From Streptomyces iakyrus (GTDB lineage: Bacteria; Actinomycetota; Actinomycetes; Streptomycetales; Streptomycetaceae), in NCBI RefSeq assembly GCF_000717055.1, contig NZ_JNXI01000009.1:183142-247141 (forward strand): 64,000 bases of DNA. The letters are read 5' to 3'. Of the stretch, positions 8,076-16,458 are shown piece by piece. Under the pieces are notes generated by a model. It was given only the letters and a program-made list of their open reading frames with translations, did no database searches and was not told where the DNA came from. A program made the position numbers and the translations under genes. How positions within the stretch are numbered: position 1 is the stretch's first letter; each line of letters starts with the position of its first letter.

Positions 8076-11059
8076 CCCGCCGCGGCGATCGCGTCACGCC
8101 ACGTCGGCAGCAGCTCGTCGAGCAGTGCCTCGGTGCGCGGCGGCAGCCCACGGGCCCCGCTGCGGCCGATGAGGTCGGTGGCGAGGGCGGTCAGCCGGTC
8201 CGGATCGCCGGTGGCGTGGGTGGCGCGCAGCAGCTCGTGCCACAGCCGCTCGTCGGCCGGAGCGGTGCGCAGGGCCGCGTTGAGCGCCTCGATGGCCTTC
8301 TCCGCGCGGTTCTTCTCCAGGTGGAACGCGCACAGCGCGAGCCCCGTGTCCGCGACGAGCAGCGGCAGTTGGGCGTCCACGATCTCGTGCGTGAGCCACC
8401 GGTAACGCCCCTCGGGCCGGTCGGCGAGCAGCGGCCCGCGCACCAGCACCAGCGCGTCGGTGAGCAGCCGCCCGCGCACGGCCCGGCTGTCGACGCCCTT
8501 GCCCTGCGTGGCCTCGTGGTACAGGGACCGCAGCACGTCCAGGTCGGAGACGACCGTCTTGGCGAGCGTGAGCCGGCCGGAGCCGTCGGTGGTCAGGCGG
8601 GGCGTGCCGTCGGGGTCTGCGCCGAGCCAGTCGTGCAGCCGGTCGAGCAGCGCGCCGCGCACGTCGTCGGTGACGCCGCGCGGCCACAGCGCCGAGGACA
8701 GCACGCGCGGGTGCACGCCCTCGCGGTGCAGGAGCAGCAGGGCGAGCGCCTCGTGCAGGAGCGCGCTGCGCTCCCCGTCCGGGTTGTCCAGGCCGATGAC
8801 CTCGTACGGCCCGACGAGCCGGGCGTACACGGCCGGACGGCCCTGCTCGCTGATGTCGACGAGGAACGGCGGGGTGGAGGCGGGCCCGTCGGTCTCGCGC
8901 TCCGGGTCGGCCTCGACGAACAGCTCGACCACGGCCCGCTGCTGGGCGGCCGGCAGCAGCTGCGCGTCGAGTTCGAGTCCGAGGAGCGGCGCGAGCAGCT
9001 TGCCCTGGCCGGTGATCTCCATCTCCCAGGCGGCGCCCGGCAGATCGCCGGTCTCGGTGCCGACGAGGTAGCCGATGCCCAGGCGGCCGGCGTCGGCGGC
9101 GAGTTCGGCGAGCCTGACGGCGTCCTCCGCGGACGGCTGCGCGGCGAGCAGGACCAGGTGCGGGGCCCAACGGGTGTGCTGGGCGGGCCCGGTGCGCCCG
9201 GTGAGGACGGAGTCGTGCCCGGCGGCACCGAGCGCCCCGCGTCGCTGCCGCGTCTCGGCCTCCATGGTCTCGACGAGCGCCTCGACGTCCTCCAGGTGCC
9301 GGATGCGGTTCGGGGCGAGCGGGGTGAGGTCCTCGCCGAAGCCGACGAGCGTGATGGTCATGCGGTCGGACCAGCCGTTGGTCGCCAACTCGGCGGCGAC
9401 GGAGGCGAACACGGCGGCCCGGTCGGCCTCCCGGCCGCTCAGCGAGACGATGCCGGGCACGGCCTCCAGGTTGAGCAGCAGCCGCGAGTCGTCCATGGTG
9501 CCGAGGCTGACCAGGCCCGGGTAGGGCGCGGCCGTGTCGACGTCCTCGTAGCGCTCGGCGTCGGTCCGGGCCAGCATCCAGAAGGTCTGGTCCTGGCCCT
9601 GCTGCCAGGGGGCCGGGGGCTTCCCGGCGGGCTGGGCGAGCTGGAGGTGCAGGTCGCCGTTGCTGAGCCAGGCCGCGTAGACGACCGGCAGCGCGCGCGA
9701 CTCCTCGGCGAGGGAGGCGGCGAGACCGCGCAGCGACCGGTCGAGCAACCGCACACCCTCGGGGTCGGCACCGACGAGCAGCGCGTCCTGCACGTCCTGC
9801 GCGTCACCGGTCGGCGTGGGCGGCTCCATGCCGCGCCGCCCGCCGACGGACCCGAACGCCGACTGCCACAGCGCCTGCCGGCGCCGCCGCCCCAGGGCGC
9901 CGAGGAGACCGGCGGCGAGGAGGGGCGCGGTGAGGAGGGCTTCGGGCAGCCCGAAGGAGCTGTCGGACTCGGCGCCGACGGCGGTGGCCTGCTGGTGACC
10001 GGTGTCGTGGGCGGGCCGCTGCTGTTCGGGGACGGACACCTGGGTGGCGCCGCCGCCTGCGTGCTCGTGTCCGCCGCCCTGGGCACCTGCGCCTTGCGCA
10101 TGGTCGCCGGTCCGGGCGTAGTCGCTGATCTGCTGCTGCACGTCGGGCGACACGTTGGGCGCCTCGTCGGGCATCTCGACGAGGTCGCCGCCGCGGGCGT
10201 CGCCGGGCATCTCCATGATCCAGCCGGGCCGGATGAGACTGGCCTCGGAGAGCCTGGACCCGTCCGGCTGCACGCGGTCCTTGTTGAGCTCGAAGATCTC
10301 CTTGTAGCGACGCCCGTCACCGAGGTGCCGTTGGGCTATCTCCCACAGGGAGTCGTGGTGACGCCCCTCGGGCGGCTGGATCCGGTAGAACTTCGTGTCG
10401 CCCTGCTGGGCGGTGCTGCCGCCGGCGTCGGCGTGGGCTGCGGCGTGCGAGGCCTGCTCCGCGAGCGCGGCCGCGGCGCCGGAGGCCTGCTCCTGCTGCT
10501 GGGCGAAGAGGCCCGGGGTGGCCTGGGCAGCCGCGACGGTCGGCTTCTGGTTGGCGTCGTAACCCGTCCCGAGCTGCGACAGCCCGGGCGTGAAGCTGGC
10601 GGCGGTTGCGCCGACGAGGAGCAGCGCGGCGACGAGCTGCCGCGCGAGCAACTGGCTCGGCCCGGCGCCGGGCACCCGCCCCGGCACGCCGACACCCGAC
10701 AGCGCGGCCTTCATCTCCACGAGCACGCACGCCGTGAACTGCGCCCACGCCAGCCACACGATGACGGTGAGGATGTTCAGGAAGGTGTGAACGGTGATCT
10801 CTTGCTGGAGCCAGTCGAGACTCGGCACCCCGTCGGGCAGCGGCCACCCGATCTGCGTGGCCAGCGCGCCCGGCACGCCGACGAGCAGCACGGCCAGGGC
10901 GACGAGGGCGAAGAACGCCTTGACGAAGTCCCCGAACGACCGCCGCCGGATCCGCACGGGCTGCGGGGTCCGGTTCCGCGGGGCGGCCGTGGTCCCCGTC
11001 GTACTTCCCGACGTACTTCCCGTCGAGCTTGACGAGCTTGAGGTGCGGCGTCGCGGCAT
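8072..11059 (-). CDS. Membrane protein with LysM and bacterial transcriptional activator (BTAD) domains
   Basis: A 995-residue protein. The N-terminus is Ser/Thr-rich with a basic stretch, then three membrane segments (about residues 45-70, 92-115 and 150-170). Next come an Ala/Gln-rich spacer and a LysM module near residues 225-285 (HDSLWEIAQRHLGDG, IRPGWIMEMP). A fourth membrane segment (PEALLTAPLLAAGLLGALG) precedes a large cytoplasmic part that ends in a BTAD-type helical repeat: LLLHREGVHPRVLSSALWP, then a helical tail. BTAD usually accompanies SARP regulators, but no DNA-binding domain is seen here. It may link cell-wall sensing to pilus function. Coupled to the prepilin peptidase. Confidence 0.85.
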   Translation of the reverse strand: MPRRRTSSSSSSTGSTSGSTTGTTAAPRNRTPQPVRIRRRSFGDFVKAFFALVALAVLLVGVPGALATQIGWPLPDGVPSLDWLQQEITVHTFLNILTVIVWLAWAQFTACVLVEMKAALSGVGVPGRVPGAGPSQLLARQLVAALLLVGATAASFTPGLSQLGTGYDANQKPTVAAAQATPGLFAQQQEQASGAAAALAEQASHAAAHADAGGSTAQQGDTKFYRIQPPEGRHHDSLWEIAQRHLGDGRRYKEIFELNKDRVQPDGSRLSEASLIRPGWIMEMPGDARGGDLVEMPDEAPNVSPDVQQQISDYARTGDHAQGAGAQGGGHEHAGGGATQVSVPEQQRPAHDTGHQQATAVGAESDSSFGLPEALLTAPLLAAGLLGALGRRRRQALWQSAFGSVGGRRGMEPPTPTGDAQDVQDALLVGADPEGVRLLDRSLRGLAASLAEESRALPVVYAAWLSNGDLHLQLAQPAGKPPAPWQQGQDQTFWMLARTDAERYEDVDTAAPYPGLVSLGTMDDSRLLLNLEAVPGIVSLSGREADRAAVFASVAAELATNGWSDRMTITLVGFGEDLTPLAPNRIRHLEDVEALVETMEAETRQRRGALGAAGHDSVLTGRTGPAQHTRWAPHLVLLAAQPSAEDAVRLAELAADAGRLGIGYLVGTETGDLPGAAWEMEITGQGKLLAPLLGLELDAQLLPAAQQRAVVELFVEADPERETDGPASTPPFLVDISEQGRPAVYARLVGPYEVIGLDNPDGERSALLHEALALLLLHREGVHPRVLSSALWPRGVTDDVRGALLDRLHDWLGADPDGTPRLTTDGSGRLTLAKTVVSDLDVLRSLYHEATQGKGVDSRAVRGRLLTDALVLVRGPLLADRPEGRYRWLTHEIVDAQLPLLVADTGLALCAFHLEKNRAEKAIEALNAALRTAPADERLWHELLRATHATGDPDRLTALATDLIGRSGARGLPPRTEALLDELLPTWRDAIAAAG

Positions 11060-11377
11060 GGCGGGTGTCCTGGGGTCGTGTGTGGAGTGGGGTGAGGCCG
11101 AGCTCGGGTGAGGGGTGTGCTGAGCCTACAGAGATCTTATGGACTCTTACGGAGGGCGTCGAAGGGCGGATCGACGGATCCCCACCGAAGTCCGTTTTGC
11201 CCCTGCCGTCACGGGAGTTCACTCCGGGACCGGGCAACCGGGCACGTCATCTTCGCATGTGCCACGCAGGGCTTTCACTATCCCCACGCAATCAACCACT
11301 GCCTATCAAGGCCCCTTCACCCTCCCCTGATAGCTTCGTTCCCTGTCGCGTACACCGAAACTACGGGGGAACCAACA
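11060..11377. other. Intergenic region, divergent promoters of LysM-BTAD and lipoprotein genes
   Basis: 318 bp without a supported gene between divergent starts. TAGCTT at 11331-11336 is a fair -10 element 42 nt before the lipoprotein start, matching the -10 spacing of the paralogous gene at 31823. No convincing -35 or operator was recognised. Confidence 0.35.
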
Positions 11378-12025
11378 GTGGCCCGCCGCGCACTGACCAC
11401 GACTGCCGCCGCGTTCGCCACGGCGGCAGCGCTGCTTCTGACCGCCTGTGGCGGAGGCGACGACGCGTCGTCGGACGACATCAAGGGCGCGGGCAACAGC
11501 TCGGGCAGCCCGTCGGCATCGCCGTCGGCCTCGGCGGCCGTCGTCAAACGCCCGGTGATCAAGCTCCCCAGCAGCTTCCAGCTGACGTTCGAGAACTGGA
11601 CGAGCAGCGATCCGGTCGAGCAGGCGGTGCTGAACGACGGCAAGGAGGAGCTTCGAGCCGGGTACGCGGCGGTCATCGCGAACGATCCCGACAGTGAAGC
11701 CGTCGCCTTCTACGACACCGAAGGCGTCCGCGGACAGACCAAGCAGTGGATCAAGTCCTACACGGACAAGGGTTACACCGTCATCGGCAAGCTGCCCGCA
11801 TTCAACCCCAAGGTCATCCTGGCCAAGAACGGCAAGGGGGCGGCGCTGACTTACTGCACGGACGAGACCGAGGCGAAGACCAGGCATCGCAAGACCGGCA
11901 AGGTCGAGGGCAACCCGGCGGGCACGAACCCCTACGTTCTCTACTCGCTCTCCCTGACGAAGAACGAGCAGGGCGTGTGGCAGAACTCGTCGGTGCGCGG
12001 TGAGCGAGGGAAGTGCTCCCGGTGA
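11378..12025 (+). CDS. Secreted lipoprotein of cassette 1
   Basis: A 215-residue exported lipoprotein. The signal peptide runs to AALLLTACGGGDD, a clear lipobox with Cys at about residue 24. A Ser/Gly/Asp linker follows, then a globular domain (LPSSFQLTFENW, GYTVIGKLPAFNPKVILAKN, ALTYCTDET). GTG at 11378 is preceded by GGGGGA. The protein matches the lipoprotein at 31823 in signal, linker and overall plan, and each is followed by a secreted protein of one other family through a GTGA overlap. Function unknown; the pair is likely a cell-surface component of the export cassette. Confidence 0.8.
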   Translation: MARRALTTTAAAFATAAALLLTACGGGDDASSDDIKGAGNSSGSPSASPSASAAVVKRPVIKLPSSFQLTFENWTSSDPVEQAVLNDGKEELRAGYAAVIANDPDSEAVAFYDTEGVRGQTKQWIKSYTDKGYTVIGKLPAFNPKVILAKNGKGAALTYCTDETEAKTRHRKTGKVEGNPAGTNPYVLYSLSLTKNEQGVWQNSSVRGERGKCSR

Positions 12026-13080
12026 AGGCGTCGCACCGAGCGATACCCCTGATCATCACGTCCCTGGTCGTGACACTACTGAGTTCGTCGTCGGCGGGCG
12101 CATTCGGAGGCCCCGGCAGCGATGTGCGAGGTGGCGCCAACGACAGCGGTGAACTCTCCGCATCCGCCTCACACTCCCGCATCAAGGTCACCCAGACGAG
12201 CGGCCCCACGGGCGGCAAGCAGGGCACCGTCACGTCAACGGACGTGAACTGGAAGCCGCCGCCGTGCTGGTACGAACCGGTCTTCACCCCTGAGCAGCTG
12301 AAGAACTTTTCGGAGAACGACGGCAGCGGCGACGCCGGTCTGCGCGACGGCTGGTACGGATCGGAACTCTGGACCGACCACTTCAGGGACGAGAAGGACG
12401 CCACCACCATCTTCACGAAACCGGCGACCGTGAAGGGGTACAAGAACTACAACCTCGGCAAGAAGGGCTACTTCTGGCGCGGTGTCGCACCGAACGTGAC
12501 CGAGCTCGACGACACGACCCTGTGCAGCCGGCTGATGTTCTGGCAGGACGCGGGCGAGATTCCTGACGTGCCGAACGCCCCCACCCCGGAGGTCCTCGCC
12601 GACTACGCCTACGACAAGGTCAAGGTTCCCGAGACCGAGGTGGAGTTGAAGCCGGCGGCCCAGTCGACGGTGAACCTGCCGACATGGGTCTGGCTGGACA
12701 AGGGCACGTTCAAGGACGTCAAGGTCCGGGCGGAACTCCCCGGTACGGGCCTGTGGGCGGAGACCACCGCCAAGCCGGTCGCCCTGCACCTGGACCCGGG
12801 CACCGAGGACGCCGAGGTCTTCCCCGCCTCCGGCGACTGCGCGATCAACGATGACGGCTCCATCGGCACTCCCTACACCAAGGGCGCCGCCGACAGGACG
12901 CCGCCGTGCGGCATCCGCTACCTCCGCGCGACCGACGGCACCCCGTACCAGCTCTCGGCCAGCGTCACCTGGAAGATCACCTGGGAGGGCTCCGACGGCT
13001 CCGCGGGCGACCTGCCCGACGGCACCTTCGAGACCACCCAGGACATGAACGTCCAGGAGATCCAGTCGATCAACCGCTGA
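12022..13080 (+). CDS. Secreted four-cysteine protein of cassette 1
   Basis: About 352 residues with a signal peptide (LIITSLVVTLLSSSSAGA) and no other membrane segment. Four cysteines lie in blocks shared with the paralog at 32491: NWKPPPCWYEP, LCSRLMFWQ, SGDCAIN and TPPCGIRYLR. The block VNLPTWVWLDKGTFKDV and the end VQEIQSINR are also shared. GTG at 12022 overlaps the lipoprotein stop (GTGA) and follows GAGGGAAG; GTG at 12013 is possible. I do not recognise a named family. The conserved cysteines suggest two disulfides in an extracellular domain working with the lipoprotein. Confidence 0.78.
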   Translation: MKASHRAIPLIITSLVVTLLSSSSAGAFGGPGSDVRGGANDSGELSASASHSRIKVTQTSGPTGGKQGTVTSTDVNWKPPPCWYEPVFTPEQLKNFSENDGSGDAGLRDGWYGSELWTDHFRDEKDATTIFTKPATVKGYKNYNLGKKGYFWRGVAPNVTELDDTTLCSRLMFWQDAGEIPDVPNAPTPEVLADYAYDKVKVPETEVELKPAAQSTVNLPTWVWLDKGTFKDVKVRAELPGTGLWAETTAKPVALHLDPGTEDAEVFPASGDCAINDDGSIGTPYTKGAADRTPPCGIRYLRATDGTPYQLSASVTWKITWEGSDGSAGDLPDGTFETTQDMNVQEIQSINR

Positions 13081-13115
13081 GCGGACTCAGCGGCGCGTGA
13101 CGGCGAAGGAAGGGC

Positions 13116-13811
13116 ATGATCGAGGAACCCCGGCGTCACCGGGTCGAGTTCGCGAGCGGCACCGCCGCCTCCGTGGAGAAGCGGCGCTCCTTCCGCGACC
13201 TCGAACGCAACGACATCGAGCGGGACCTGCCCGGCTGGCCGGCCCGACCGCCCTTCAAAGTCCGAGGGTTCCTCGGCAGGCTCGGCCGGTACACGCTGAC
13301 CGTCGTCACCCGCCTCCTGCTGCTGCCCCTCTACATCCTCGCCGACGCCCTCGGCAGCCCCGTCTCGCCGGAGAAGCGGGGGAAGCTGGAGGATCGTGCG
13401 AACGAGGTCGACGACTTCCCCGTCATGTGGGCGGGTGAAGGCGAGACGGCCCGTACGCTGCCGTGGCAGCTCGACCCCTCCCGGCGATCCTGGCGCACCG
13501 TGACCGAGATCGAACTCGCAGAGCAGGACGGGCTGGTGCGCATCTGGTCGTACGAGGACACGGCGCGGGGCAGCCGGCATCTCTCCTGGGGTGGCGGCGG
13601 GAAGGCCCCGGGATCCGAGGCTCTCCTCTGGACGCTGCCGCGGAGTGAAATCGTCGGCGCGGAGATCAAGCGGTTCAGCTGGGACGAGTCGGACTTCAAG
13701 GTCTACTTCCGGGACGGTTCGTGGGTACGGCTGACGAGTTCACCCGACGGCGCCCAGAGGATGGTCGCTCTGCTGGGTCAGGGGGCCCCTGCACATCGTC
13801 ACCCTGCCTGA
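13116..13811 (+). CDS. PH-like membrane-associated protein, cassette 1
   Basis: A 231-residue protein, homologous to the one at 35750. Shared blocks: FRDLERNDIERDLPGWP near the N-terminus, a hydrophobic segment (residues about 55-80), DDFPVMWAGEGETARTLPWQLDPSR, LLWTLPRSEIVGAEI, and VYFRDGSWVRL. The C-terminal half has the strand pattern of bacterial PH-like domains (phosphoinositide- or membrane-binding folds), an inference from pattern only. It starts 35 bp after the secreted protein, in the same direction. Role in the cassette unknown. Confidence 0.7.
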   Translation: MIEEPRRHRVEFASGTAASVEKRRSFRDLERNDIERDLPGWPARPPFKVRGFLGRLGRYTLTVVTRLLLLPLYILADALGSPVSPEKRGKLEDRANEVDDFPVMWAGEGETARTLPWQLDPSRRSWRTVTEIELAEQDGLVRIWSYEDTARGSRHLSWGGGGKAPGSEALLWTLPRSEIVGAEIKRFSWDESDFKVYFRDGSWVRLTSSPDGAQRMVALLGQGAPAHRHPA

Positions 13812-13913
13812 GCAAGTGCGCTCCCCTCCGGCTCCCCTCACGCCGGCCTCGTGACGTGCGATAACTTCGACACGCTCTCAAGCAGAGGTTGCAGCTGTCA
13901 CGGGGGGAAACAC

Positions 13914-14570
13914 GTGTCGAACAGGCCGACGGACTGGCACATACTCGACCTGGACGGTGACCCGACCCCCGGTGATCCCCAGCGCATCCGCAAACTCGCG
14001 GGCACGTTGCACGACTTCGCCGACGACGTCGCTGACGCTCTGCGCGATCTGAAGGGCATCGCCAAGGAGGACGAGATCCTCTCCTGGGCGGGCAAGACGG
14101 CAGATGTGTTCGCCGAGGAGTTCGCGGACGCACCCAAGAAGCTGCGGAAGCTGAAGAAGTCGTACGACCTGGCCGGTGAAGCCCTCTCTTCCTTCTGGCC
14201 GGACCTGGAGGCCGCGCAGGACAAGGCCGACAAGGCACTGCGGGACGGCCGGAAGGCGCGCGCGGAACTCACCACGGCGCAGACGGCCCTGTCCGGTGCC
14301 AGCGACTGGGTCCGGACGGCGACCGAGAAGAGCGACTCCTACGACCCTTCGAAGAACGGCGGCAAGGACGTCCCGAAGCCGGACGAGTCCGAGGTCCGCC
14401 GGGCCACCCGTAACGCGCAGCACGCCAAGGCTCGCCAGGACGCGGCCGAACGCGAGGTGCAGACCGCGCAGAACGCCCTCGATGCGGCGAAGAGGCTCGC
14501 GGGCCAGGCGAAGCTGATGCGCGAGGAGGCCGCCGGGCGCACGGCTCCGGAGCCGCGCAGCCGCACGTGA
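13914..14570 (+). CDS. WXG-like targeting domain protein, apparently truncated toxin (cassette 1)
   Basis: A 218-residue helical protein. Residues 1-110 match the N-terminal domain of the large proteins at 34492 and 39436: DPTPGDPQRIRKLAGTL, then SWAGKTADVFAEEF with a W-x-G turn, then long coiled coils. Such domains target polymorphic toxins to type VII-like secretion. Unlike its two relatives it has no hydrophobic or C-terminal effector domain and stops at 14570. Downstream, in another frame, lies what looks like a toxin C-terminus followed by an immunity-like gene. So this is probably a toxin cut short by a deletion or frameshift. GTG at 13914 follows GGGGGG. Confidence 0.72.
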   Translation: MSNRPTDWHILDLDGDPTPGDPQRIRKLAGTLHDFADDVADALRDLKGIAKEDEILSWAGKTADVFAEEFADAPKKLRKLKKSYDLAGEALSSFWPDLEAAQDKADKALRDGRKARAELTTAQTALSGASDWVRTATEKSDSYDPSKNGGKDVPKPDESEVRRATRNAQHAKARQDAAEREVQTAQNALDAAKRLAGQAKLMREEAAGRTAPEPRSRT

Positions 14571-14710
14571 TCCAAGACATGGCGAACTCCCTAGGGGTCC
14601 CCGTCAAGGCTCCCACCAACGCAGTCGGTGTGCCCAGCTTCGGCGAGGGCCCCTTCACACCGCACATCAGGGACGAGGGAGTGTGGCTCACCTTTCTTCC
14701 CATGGCCTGA
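14567..14710 (+). pseudogene. Out-of-frame remnant of a toxin C-terminus
   Basis: In a shifted frame, 14567-14710 reads HVIQDMANSLGVPVKAPTNA, GVPSFGEGPFTPHIR, then DEGVWLTFLPMA and a stop. This resembles the end of polymorphic toxins, where a final 'APT..VG ... W.TF.P' segment closes a nuclease-type domain. It has no start of its own, overlaps the stop of the gene at 13914 by 4 nt, and lies 26 bp before the immunity-like gene. I infer it is the tail of the toxin whose core was deleted. Confidence 0.5.
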
Positions 14711-14736
14711 AGACGGCGGCACCAGAAGGAGTTGCG

Positions 14737-15129
14737 ATGATTCGCCCCGTAGGGTTTTTCTCTGAGCTCTCTCCCGGCTGGGGACTTGCGGAGACCGGTT
14801 CGATCAGGAATGCGGTCAGGCCCTTGGGCGAGCCGGACGAGAAGAACATCCTCGATTACCTCAGAAGCGGCACAGGGATCTGGAGTGAAATGAGTGCCGG
14901 CCCGGACGTTCTGGATCCTTACGCACCCGAAATGACCGGCATCGGATCACTGTACACGGACGGCACTTGGCTCTGGCGCGAGGATCTCACGTATTACGTG
15001 GCCACGTATCACGTCGCTCTGCCCAACGAATTCGTCGAGCACATCCGGACCCTAAAATACAAGGCTCCAGTAGTGAGCGAGAGCAGGCTGGTCGACATCG
15101 CCAAAAACGACCTCGGAATCAACATGTGA
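14737..15129 (+). CDS. Immunity-protein-like small protein (cassette 1)
   Basis: A 130-residue soluble, acidic protein (RPVGFFSELSPGWGLAETG, YLRSGTGIWSEMSAGPDVLD, SLYTDGTWLWREDLTYYV). ATG at 14737 has a strong AGAAGGAG site. It directly follows the toxin-tail remnant, the usual place for an immunity gene in polymorphic toxin loci. The fold family is not one I can name. The gene is intact while its presumed toxin is broken, a typical orphan immunity state. Its stop overlaps the next start (ATGTGA). Immunity is inferred from position, size and charge only. Confidence 0.6.
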   Translation: MIRPVGFFSELSPGWGLAETGSIRNAVRPLGEPDEKNILDYLRSGTGIWSEMSAGPDVLDPYAPEMTGIGSLYTDGTWLWREDLTYYVATYHVALPNEFVEHIRTLKYKAPVVSESRLVDIAKNDLGINM

Positions 15130-15767
15130 CTGAAGTGGACCGGAAGAGACAGGTTGCATCGATGCCCAGTTTTTCGCTGGCGGTTCCCGAATCCTGGTGG
15201 GAGTTCGACATCCGCCCGGAAGGTCGTGAGGCCACCATCCGCGCTCTCGTCGACGAGCGGGTGCGGGAGACGCCCGAGCTGGCGCCCTATCGCGCCGACG
15301 TGACCACCATGCTCCGCAAGATGGCCAAGGACGCGCACGAGTCCGGTGCGCTGTACATGGGTTGCATGGCGGAGAACTTCGACGGCATCCCCCTCTCCGC
15401 TACGGTGACCGTCTCCGTCCTCGGAGCGAGGAACAAGCAGGGCGTGGCACTGTCCACAGACCCCCGCGCCATCGCCGAGACCCTGCGCTCCATCACGCCC
15501 CGCCGCGAGGGTGACGCCTGGCGCAAGGTGACGACTGTCGAGATTCCGGAAGTGGGGCCGGCCGCGCGCACGTACGGGGTGGAGGACGTGCCCGTCGCCG
15601 AGGGCGACGCTCGAACCCTGCGGATGGTGCTGACACAGACGTACGTCCCCCTGCCGGGAGCCACCGACAAGGTCGTACTCGTCTCCGGGGCCAGCCCCGT
15701 CCTGGACCTGGCCGACGCCTTCCATGACATCTTCGACGCTGTGACGAGTACCTTCCGCTTCGTCTGA
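15126..15767 (+). CDS. Accessory (possible chaperone/adaptor) protein of cassette 1
   Basis: About 213 residues, same family as proteins at 36706, 38184 and 38785. Shared pattern: a short strand ending in 'VPESWWEFDIRP', a helix LRKMAKDAHESGALYMG, several strands (IPLSATVTVSVLG), and a C-terminal strand-helix VVLVSGASPVLDLADAFHDI. The order of strands resembles Mog1/PsbP-like folds, a fold also used by secretion adaptors of the DUF1795 type; that is inference. GTG at 15126 overlaps the previous stop; ATG at 15162 is an alternative start. It lies between the immunity-like gene and the WXG100-like gene, so a role in handling the effector is plausible. Confidence 0.68.
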   Translation: MTEVDRKRQVASMPSFSLAVPESWWEFDIRPEGREATIRALVDERVRETPELAPYRADVTTMLRKMAKDAHESGALYMGCMAENFDGIPLSATVTVSVLGARNKQGVALSTDPRAIAETLRSITPRREGDAWRKVTTVEIPEVGPAARTYGVEDVPVAEGDARTLRMVLTQTYVPLPGATDKVVLVSGASPVLDLADAFHDIFDAVTSTFRFV

Positions 15768-15793
15768 CCGTCCGACCTGCTGGGGGAATCAAC

Positions 15794-16156
15794 ATGGCCA
15801 AGGGCAAGAGCGACCTCGCGCTCCCGCTGACCGAGCTGGAGAGCTACGGGCGCCGGCTGCGGTCCATCAAGACCCGTCTGAATCACACCAAGAAGCTCTT
15901 CGCGTCGTACAAGGACGCCATCGGCGACGGCAGTGTCAATGACGCGCTCGACGATTTCGAGTCCAACTGGGAAGACGGGCGCGAGGACATCACGCAGCAG
16001 TTGGATGCGCTGGCGAGTATGTCCGATGCCGTCGTGCGAGAGTTCAAGAAGCTGGACGACGAACTCGCCAAGAAGGTGAACGACGCCATGAAGACCGAGG
16101 ACAAGCGGGGCGGTAAGGGTGGTAAGGGCAGTAAGGGAGACGGCGGGGGAAAGTAG
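15794..16156 (+). CDS. WXG100-like small secreted protein of cassette 1
   Basis: A 120-residue helical hairpin protein. Helix 1 is LTELESYGRRLRSIKTRLN, the turn region DDFESNWEDGRED, and helix 2 ends FKKLDDELAKKV. FxxLDxELA matches the C-terminal type VII export signal ([YF]xxxD) seen in the other three small proteins here. The last 20 residues are Lys/Gly repeats (KGGKGSKGDGGGK). It is the last gene of cassette 1, followed by a clear hairpin. Likely an EsxA-like export partner of the WXG-domain protein at 13914. Confidence 0.78.
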   Translation: MAKGKSDLALPLTELESYGRRLRSIKTRLNHTKKLFASYKDAIGDGSVNDALDDFESNWEDGREDITQQLDALASMSDAVVREFKKLDDELAKKVNDAMKTEDKRGGKGGKGSKGDGGGK

Positions 16157-16185
16157 CCCCCTGTCCGAGAGACGGACGCGAAAAA

Positions 16186-16216
16186 GAGCCCCGAGGCGCA
16201 AGCCCCGGGGCCTTCT
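16186..16216. terminator. Hairpin between cassette 1 and the small Gly-rich peptide gene
   Basis: GCCCCG (16188-16193) pairs with CGGGGC (16206-16211) around a 12-nt loop, preceded by AAAAAGA and followed by CTTCTT. The flanking A and T runs let it act on both convergent genes. Confidence 0.7.
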
Positions 16217-16227
16217 TCATGCGATCG

Positions 16228-16458
16228 TCAGTGAGCGACGGCCGCGTTGAGGTGCAGGTCCGCCGCGATGCCCTGCGGCGAGACGGCAAGGCCCACGCCG
16301 CCGCCGACGCCGGCGGTGAGGCCGGCGGCCGTGGTCTCGACGTAGAGACCGGCTGCGGCGCCGGCACCCGCGGCAGCACCGCCCGCCTGGCCGCCGGCGA
16401 TGGTGTCCAGCTCGGCGTCGGACATCTGGGCGGTCTGGATCTGCGGGGTGAAGGCCAT
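16228..16458 (-). CDS. Small Gly/Ala-rich peptide with double-glycine leader (possible RiPP precursor)
   Basis: A 76-residue peptide. The first 24 residues (MAFTPQIQTAQMSDAEL, then DTIAGG) form a typical double-glycine leader, as in bacteriocin and RiPP precursors. The remaining 52 residues are Gly/Ala/Val-rich with no Cys (AGAAAGLYVETTAAGL, GVGGGVGLAVSPQGIAAD). ATG at 16458 is preceded by GAAGGGAA. No modification enzyme or C39 peptidase-transporter lies nearby. It could be an exported pore-forming or aggregating peptide, or a matrix protein tied to the tad locus. Recognition of the leader is firm, the function is not. Confidence 0.6.
   Translation of the reverse strand: MAFTPQIQTAQMSDAELDTIAGGQAGGAAAGAGAAAGLYVETTAAGLTAGVGGGVGLAVSPQGIAADLHLNAAVAH

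Noticed and set aside
8216..11032. 938-codon plus-strand open frame
   Set aside because: Shadow of the LysM-BTAD gene; composition is typical of high-GC antisense frames.
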